Positions 57,780 through 64,000 of a stretch of 64,000 bases of DNA are shown here, piece by piece. The translations under genes were made by a program, and so were the position numbers. The first letter of the stretch is position 1; every line of letters begins with the position of its first letter. The stretch covers positions 248,001 to 312,000 of the forward strand of contig JANTUC010000004.1 of assembly GCA_026873275.1 (NCBI GenBank), written 5' to 3'. Under the pieces are notes generated by a model. It had not been told where the DNA came from, did not search any database, and was given only the letters and a program-made list of their open reading frames with translations. The DNA comes from Pseudopithomyces maydicus (Eukaryota; Ascomycota; Dothideomycetes; Pleosporales; Didymosphaeriaceae).

Positions 57780-59803
57780 CTTGATGTGACTGCGTAACGC
57801 AGATGTGTGGTGACCGGTGTGATATTTGTGTACTGCACTGCCGCAGGTATAGTTGTATGTCGGTGGAACGAAAAGACGGGCACTCTGTGCTACCCAAAAG
57901 CTTCTTCGTGAATCCTGAATGCCCTTATTAAGCGTGGAAAATTGTTCCGACCGTAATCTATCTTGGGTATTACGGGGAGTCGTATATGAGTTTTGCGAGA
58001 ATGCGCGAAAGCGGCAGGCTGCACAACCTTACTTATGCGACAGGAGCAAACCTTCTTGGCATCACATATGCTTATCCCAAGTGTGCCTTTAGGCTTGTTC
58101 ATCGCGCAGCAACACAGCCTCGCACGAAACTCTCTGACTGTGCAAATCCGATTAGGCAACCAGAGAGCAACCGCAGTCGCTGCCTTATGATCCTTGTTAG
58201 CCCCCAAACGAAAATTTTGGCCAACCATGATTTGACGGTTATGTCAGCCCCGAGCTGTTTTGAAGTGCCCTGCATGATCCCATAGGTCTGTGAGCAACTG
58301 CAGGTGGTTTAGGGACGCAGCCTGAAACCGCTGGTAGCTTACAGTCCCGAGCCGCTCTACGGCGAACCTACGCCCCGCTGCTTCCTGGTTTCAGAAGTCC
58401 ACCGAGAAGACTTGAAAAGATATTTTTACATTTGTCAAAACTGTCCTGATGTGAGGAGGTATACGCCCATGAGTGTGTGTATAGGACGGAGATGAACGTT
58501 CGTTTACATGTCGGAGAACCAGGCCGAAACCGGTTAGCTGCTGTTTAATTTAGGAAACCTGCATGAGGGTACGAGGCAGTGTTTGGCACGACGCAGTGCC
58601 ATCAACAACAGCCTTGCAGCTCATGACTCACCGGTTTTCACATTTTCTTCTATCTCGATGTACTAGTTGCTAGGTTTGGAAGTGCGTCCGCTGCTGCAGT
58701 GCCACGTGAGGATCTTGGTTTGTTACCTTACCACATTCGAGAATTCGAGACCCATCACCTAGGTGAATTTTGATTGGAGACACGCCAGAATTTCAACTAA
58801 AATAATGAACGGCCTCCTTGACATTGGACGGCAATATGCTTTGATATATTAACGGTGCCACGAACGAGTGACTCTGGTACCCAATAATTCACCGCAATGC
58901 ATAGTATCTCACATCAAGATTATTTGCCGCTTTTCAGTCATTATAGCGACGACGACTTACAGCACACTCCTCGATTTTTGTTAGAGCCACAGCTCGAGTG
59001 ATAACTTGCTTCATATTCCCCAATCCCTGCAATAATAACAATACGAGCAATGCAAGAGCGACCTTCCAGGATTTATACATCGGACCTGAGTAGCTACGGT
59101 ATCGACAGTAAACTATCCTTCACCGAAAAGTCCTCACAACGAGTCAGCAGAGAAACTTGGCATTTCTTCAAAGTCAGGATCTGTCGGGGCGTAATCTTTG
59201 CCTACCCGTTGTACACAAATCACGAGCTGTCCCATTATCGTCCTCGTTGACTTCACCGGTTTGTAAGATATCGATACCAGCAAATAGAGCACCATGAATC
59301 TACAAGAAGGCAACATATTGTCGAGAAGTCGTTCAGGCGTAGACTAGATTACCTTTCCATGTCAACATACCTGGCGGTTTGAACGCAGGGCTTGGTATCG
59401 ACCTTCAACGGTAACCCAATCACACCTTTCCACATGAGGATGTCTGCTATGCCAACTGCTAAGCGGGCTAATTTGTCTCTCCAATCTTGAAGACTGATGA
59501 TGCGTCTAAAAATCACGATATACCTTATATCCATCCATCATATCCTTCCCTAGCTTCTTAGCAACTCTTCACTCTGACATTATTTTAGACACTCCATCGT
59601 CTCTTGCACTAACTATCCAAACTTTCACCATCATACTTGAGATCATCCCTCTCGCCATAAGACGACATGCCAACCCAGCAAAGCACAAAACAAACGCGGA
59701 CCAAAAAATCAACGAAATCAGCGACACGGGTATAAAACCATCATCTTCCCCACCTCTTTCTCCTCCAACCACCCCGCTTTTAACCCCCACTTCCACCTCT
59801 CCC
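57780..59803. other. Intergenic, 2.0 kb
   Basis: No gene can be supported. Short frames (for example plus 57986-58285, minus 57890-58228, minus 59569-59901) have no motifs. The part 58400-59050 is AT-richer. The last part lies beyond the annexin stop and should hold its terminator. Confidence 0.45.
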
Positions 59804-62262
59804 CTACCTCCCCGTCTGACACAAACTGATGCAAAACTCCCTAAAATCCCCCTTCGTCGCCTCCTCGATATCCTCCTCGACCACTCGCCCATACTTCTCA
59901 TCGTACTCCATCTTCACGCGCTGCAGATGCATGCGGTCCCAGTGCAGACGGACGAGCCTCGAGATGAGCAGCTCGTAGCGCTGCTGGCGCTCGTGCTTGG
60001 AGGAGGAGGACACCTTGGAGGAGGAGCCGCGTGGGCCGTCGTGCGAGGGGCTGTCGATGAGGTCCATGAGCGCGTGGTGCAGGAGCATGGCGTCGCGGGA
60101 GGGACGGTTGATGACGCCGTTGAGGATGTGGGCTATTACTTCGCCCTGTGGGAGGTCAGTTTGGGGGGATAAAGAGCGGAACGGGATGACATACAACCAG
60201 GTTATTGCTCTTTCTCAGGGCGTCACGGGCAAAGTTCCCTTGGTACTTGCGTTCATACGTGCGTAGTATCTCTCGGAGATGAGCATCGCTACGCATGACG
60301 ACGACGCTCAACATTGCGCTTTCGCCGCCCTCTCGAGCTTTCAGCGCCTTGTACAAAGTGTCCACGTCGCGATTGCGGTAATCAGTCGGCCACACGTCGG
60401 ATTCCTCCTGCCGCTCGCCTTCCAAGGCCATCAGAACCGCTTTGCGAAACTTGTCTGCCTTGAGCTCCTTGTCCATGCATTTGGTCAGACTATCGCCATA
60501 CCGCTTGTCACGGAACGCATCCTTGATTTCGCGAATCTCGTAGTTCTGGCGGCCCATGAGGGCCTCGATGAGGAGCTCGCGGCGCGCGTTGCCGGACTGG
60601 TACCAGAAGTTTGCCCAGTAGCCCTCGCTCTCGTAGCGACCCAGCGCAGTCACGTATGCGATCTTGCCAAAGTTTCCACTCGTCTTGAGCTTGATGTGTT
60701 TCGCGATGTTGATGCCGCGACCCTGCACTTTGCAGTGGCGCTTGTACTCGTTCCGCAGCTCGAGCATCTGATCGTGCGAGAGCGCGGGCAGGATATCGAT
60801 GATGGGATCGGGATCAACGTTGCGTTGGCTGAGGGCATCGACAAGGGCAAGGGCGTCTTCCTCGGCGTCGTAGATCTTCACGCGTCGCTTTTCTTCTCTC
60901 TCTCCTTGTCGCCTCTGCGGTCGCGGCTGCGATCTCGGTCGTCACGCACGCGACCATATGCTTCCAGAGCCAATTTGTCTTTGTGCTTGGAACGACGTGG
61001 GCTAGGCGAACGCTTTGAGGAGGAATGGGACCGCCGATGGCCACCATGGAAAGATGCGCTGGATCCCCGCGGCGACAGACTGTCTAGCGGCTGAAGATGA
61101 TCTAGGTCGTCATCCATCATCATCGCGTGAGGCATAGGCGATAGCGATTGGTAAGTCCCATGGTAGGCCTCGAGCAGGGGCTTGGTGGGGGCATTCCCCC
61201 TGGCATTACCCCATGGTATCCTCCGGGCACAATCGTCTGAATATCTGGCCTATTCCCGCTTACGGACAGCCTGTCCATGCGCTGCGACAGCCCGCCTGGT
61301 GGCCCTCCAGTGCTTACTGACAGGCTATGCGGGCGCGCGCCGGGGGAGGGCGGCGGTTTGTTTCCATCAGCTTTGTACCCGCCTGGCACCATCTCTACGA
61401 CCTGGTGCCCGCCGTACGAGGTTGTAGGTCCCGAATGAGACACCGCTCGCTGATGACCGGGCTTCGGGGAGTGATTTCCCATGGGAGGCGGAGGCATGGG
61501 CGAAGGAGGGTAGGCTGCCTGTTGCTGCGTAGAGGGAGACGGCGGAGGGGAGGGTGGGCCGCTTGCGGCATCGCATATTGCGGTAACGCGCCATACGGCG
61601 GGCTTGTTGGCTGTGTCGTATGTCGCACCGGCGGTGGGGGGTTCGTGGGCACGACGGGCTTCGACGTGAAGGTAATGTTTTGCGGCGCCTGCGCATACTG
61701 GAAGCCGCCAGCCTGTGCCGGCGCTCGCATCGGTCCACTCTGGTTCACGCCCGCAGGCACGGCTGTATAGGTATGCTGACCCCCGGCGTATTGAACGTGT
61801 CCCTGCTGCGAATATGCGACGTTCGGGCCGGTGGGAGAACGCGGGCCTCCCATTCCCATTCCCATGTGCTGTTGAGCCTGTTGGGCCTGCTGCATGTAGC
61901 CTGGCCGCTGCTCGGGCGGGAGATCCGTGTAGCCCCCATGGTGATGGGCTCGCTGCCGGGCGGTCTAGCAGCCATGTTTCAGTCTTGACGGCCCATACAA
62001 TGTGTGACTCGAGGGGGTTGGAGGCAGAGAAGTAGTTTGGGTGCTCACTCGTAAAACTGTCCCGGTTGCCTGACTTCATATCCATACCCCGCTGCTGATG
62101 CGTGAGCTCCAGCTCCCCCTGCTCAGCTGAGTAGGCTCCAAAATAACCCGGCCCAGGCGATGGCGCCCGCACATGGCTGGTGCTCCTTGACCGGTCGCGT
62201 CCTCCGGGCGATTTCGAACGCGATCGGCCTTTGCGGTCGCGGTCGTCGGGACGAAGCGACAT
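59804..62262 (-). CDS. Fungal annexin (ANXC4-like), several 1-nt frame breaks
   Basis: The start is the ATG at 62262 (MSLRPDDRDRKGRSRSKSPG) and the last intron is 60147-60195. The N-terminal half is long, Arg/Ser- then Pro/Gln/Gly-rich. The C-terminal annexin core starts at KIYDAEEDALALVDALSQRN. It continues with HIKLKTSGNFGKIAYVTALG, LLIEALMGRQNYEIREIKDAF and LREILRTYERKYQGNFARDA, the helical repeats that bind Ca2+ and acidic phospholipid. Frame is lost at T4 60889-60892, G4 61177-61180 and G4 61547-61550; one added base at each restores KRRVKIYDAEE, PSPLLEAYHGTYQSL and HPPPPPSPSTQQQ. A fourth change of frame between about 61960 and 62060 may be an intron (donor GTGAGC after DSFTS) combined with missing bases; I could not settle it. 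The total length is therefore approximate. Confidence 0.85.
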
Positions 62263-63216
62263 TGTCTGAACGGCAGGGAAACGGGAGACGGGGCGGGAAA
62301 CACGCTGGGGAAGAGGCGTGCAGTGTACAACTCGACGCGCAAAATTCGAAGCGCGAGAACAAGGTCAATTGAAAGCTGCAGACGCGCCTGCAACTGGCAC
62401 AAAAATCAGCGCGTGAACCCCAACGATACGACTGAGGCTGAAAATGCGAAGGCGGGGGCTTCTCCGCGTGCGTGGCGTCGCGCTTCGTACCGCATCCCAT
62501 TGGCTGTCCGTCGTGGACCCGCACTGTGGTGGTGGGGGCCGCATCGAATTGGGACAATGCGCTCGCACTTGAGTGCCATGGGGTAGAGTATGGATGAGGC
62601 GAAAAGGGTGACCCCGGATTCTTGACTTGCCTTTGTTCATGTCATAAAGCCTAGATCCAACCAGTACCCCAGCTAGTCCACACAAATGACCGCCCGCCAA
62701 CGCCGTAGCGAGACGATACGGCTCATTGCATCGCATCGCAATGCCCAGTTGCCGACCCTTTCCGTTTTTCTTCGCGCGAGCTGCCGTTTGCCACATGTTG
62801 AGATCGTCGTGCCGAAGAATTCGCGTGCTTTGCAGGGCCGGCGCTGAGTAGTCTACCATATCAAGGCCAACGGCGACATCATTTCGAGGACCCTGGCCCT
62901 TCTCGGCGGCACTAGGAACACGCCTAGAGAACGTTAAAGCGGAAATCTGCCAGCCAAATGTGCCGTAAGTAGATGCAGGCATCTCTTTGCCGGGCAAACA
63001 TGCCCGATAGATCCAGGAACATGATGCCTTTGGTCAGGAAAATCCCCGATCTTATGTCGGCAGCTAGCACACCGCCGCCCACGCACGCGCACGCCCTAGG
63101 TTGCTGACGCCGCTCACGGCTGAAAAGTTTCGAATAGGCACCCTGTCTCTGCATGTATATAAGATGAATGCCGTGCCACAACCCCACGGAGGTACTCTAG
63201 ACGTTTTGATTGTATC
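62263..63216. other. Intergenic between annexin and the F-box-like gene
   Basis: There are 954 bp between divergent genes. The 210-codon frame on minus (62365-62997) has no motif order and crosses the annexin promoter, so I do not call it. The stretch just before 63217 includes a TATA-like tgtatataagatg at 63153-63165. Confidence 0.5.
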
Positions 63217-64000
63217 ATGTCAAACATGTCATCAGTAACCATCACGCCGCCAGAGCACCTCCAGCTCCAGTCGCCGTTGCTGTCTCTTCCCAGCGAAATC
63301 AAGAATGAGATCTACAGATATTGCTTCCAAACAGAAGAATCTATTGTGGACGCCGTCATAGGACACCCTCGACCAAACGATGGAGCCCCTCTCAACCTCG
63401 GTGTGAGCATGCTCCAGACCTGCCGTCGCGCCTACTACGAAGCCGATCGCCGGCCTCTCCTCTCCCATAACTGCTTCCGATTCTCGACCGTCGAAAACGC
63501 CCGCGACTTCTTCCGCTCTCTGGACCAATGCGAATTCTACCGAAACAGTGTCAGGGATATTGAGCTCGATGCTCGAAAGATAAATTCCGATCGGCAGAAT
63601 ATTGCAACGGGTGGGGACTGGGGCAAGCTTCTGGAGTCCCTTCGCAAGGAGAGCCCTGGGCTGAAGTGTCTGCGGCTGAACTTTGGGTCGTGGCCACTAA
63701 TTCCGATGTTCCGAGCTGAGCTTTGGAATCTCTTAAGAAACATGCTAGTACGAGCTGAAGGCTTAGAAAGAGTGATGGTAATAGGAGCTAGCAAAGGAAA
63801 GGGCATGGTTGCGCATGCGCCGTGGTCGCCAGTCCATTTTGTTGGTGGTGATGACGTGGGATCAGACGACTTAGTGGAGCGGATGTGGAAGGTTGTGCGC
63901 GACGGAGAGGACAATCTCACGGACAAGGTCGTCAGGTGGGAGCGTCGAGAAGGCAAGCTGTACTTGGAGGTCGTCACTAAGTCGTATCTCGTCAACCAAG
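63217..64000 (+). CDS. F-box-like (LPxEI/2EXR-type) fungal protein, 3' end cut by window edge
   Basis: The reading from ATG 63217 (a second ATG at 63226) stays open to the right edge, 261 codons. The motif LLSLPSEIKNEIYRYCFQ near residue 21 is the F-box-like helix common in large families of fungal adaptor proteins, and MLQTCRRAYYEADRRPLLSH follows in the usual spacing. The rest (LLESLRKESPGLKCLRLNFG and MLVRAEGLERVMVIGA) resembles the repeat-like body of such proteins. Targets are unknown. No intron is visible inside the window. Confidence 0.75.
   Translation, partial: MSNMSSVTITPPEHLQLQSPLLSLPSEIKNEIYRYCFQTEESIVDAVIGHPRPNDGAPLNLGVSMLQTCRRAYYEADRRPLLSHNCFRFSTVENARDFFRSLDQCEFYRNSVRDIELDARKINSDRQNIATGGDWGKLLESLRKESPGLKCLRLNFGSWPLIPMFRAELWNLLRNMLVRAEGLERVMVIGASKGKGMVAHAPWSPVHFVGGDDVGSDDLVERMWKVVRDGEDNLTDKVVRWERREGKLYLEVVTKSYLVNQ

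Noticed and set aside
61960..62060. 34-nt intron (GTATGG...GCTAG) in the annexin gene
   Set aside because: It would join the frames but is shorter than any intron I trust in this window.
62365..62997. 210-codon minus-strand frame upstream of the annexin gene
   Set aside because: No family likeness; it covers the expected annexin promoter.

Overview
The window is nuclear DNA from a filamentous ascomycete (Pezizomycotina; Dothideomycetes is my best guess from protein character, not proven). The basis is short spliceosomal introns of about 45-100 nt with GTRNGT donors and CTNAC-like branch sites, together with a eukaryotic, fungal-type gene set: a Pil1 eisosome protein, Fab1 with a FYVE finger, Kha1, a C4-type fungal annexin, Sam37 and mitochondrial Tyr- and Asp-tRNA synthetases. 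I see no rRNA, confident tRNA, transposon, CRISPR array or phage feature.

Layout. 1-2.5 kb: 3' part of a GH36 raffinose-synthase/Sip1 enzyme (minus), divergent from mitochondrial TyrRS (2.8-4.8 kb). 5.6-7.9 kb: mitochondrial AspRS. 8.7-10.2 kb: Pil1. 11-12.1 kb: SMP-30/gluconolactonase-like enzyme. 12.2-13.6 kb: Sam37 (minus), divergent from an uncharacterised fungal protein (13.8-14.8 kb). 14.8-22.3 kb: a gene-poor stretch of about 7.5 kb holding a promoter-like site and a 33-codon ORF. 22.3-23.7 kb: a two-domain 3-hydroxyisobutyrate-dehydrogenase-like enzyme. 24.7-31.8 kb: Fab1 PI3P 5-kinase (minus), divergent from a large protein that looks like a fungal TPP1/Est3-type telomere factor (32.6-36.5 kb). 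37.8-40.6 kb: patatin-type triacylglycerol lipase. 41.2-42.2 kb: an AT-hook plus single-TM protein. 42.7-45.7 kb: Kha1 K+/H+ antiporter. 46.4-49.1 kb: secreted GH92 alpha-mannosidase. 51.6-53.4 kb: cytochrome b5-acyl-CoA dehydrogenase fusion. 54-56.1 kb: F-box protein. 56.3-57.8 kb: two tandem four-TM paralogs. 59.8-62.3 kb: annexin. 63.2 kb to the edge: start of a second F-box-like protein.

The genes do not form one pathway or cluster. Loose themes are mitochondrial biogenesis (TyrRS, AspRS, Sam37), plasma-membrane and endosomal lipid organisation (Pil1, Fab1, annexin, lipase) and carbohydrate breakdown (GH36, GH92).

The strongest unexplained pattern is technical or evolutionary. At least twelve conserved genes or gene parts lose frame by exactly one missing base inside a short homopolymer (Pil1, SMP-30, Sam37, the dehydrogenase twice, Fab1 twice, lipase, GH92, annexin three or more times). 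Other genes (TyrRS, AspRS, Kha1, acyl-CoA dehydrogenase, the 3.9-kb TPP1-like ORF) are intact. This looks like homopolymer under-calling in the source assembly. Those genes should be annotated as probably functional with sequence uncertainty, not as pseudogenes, until reads are checked. Exon boundaries below were read by eye from splice consensus and frame continuity.
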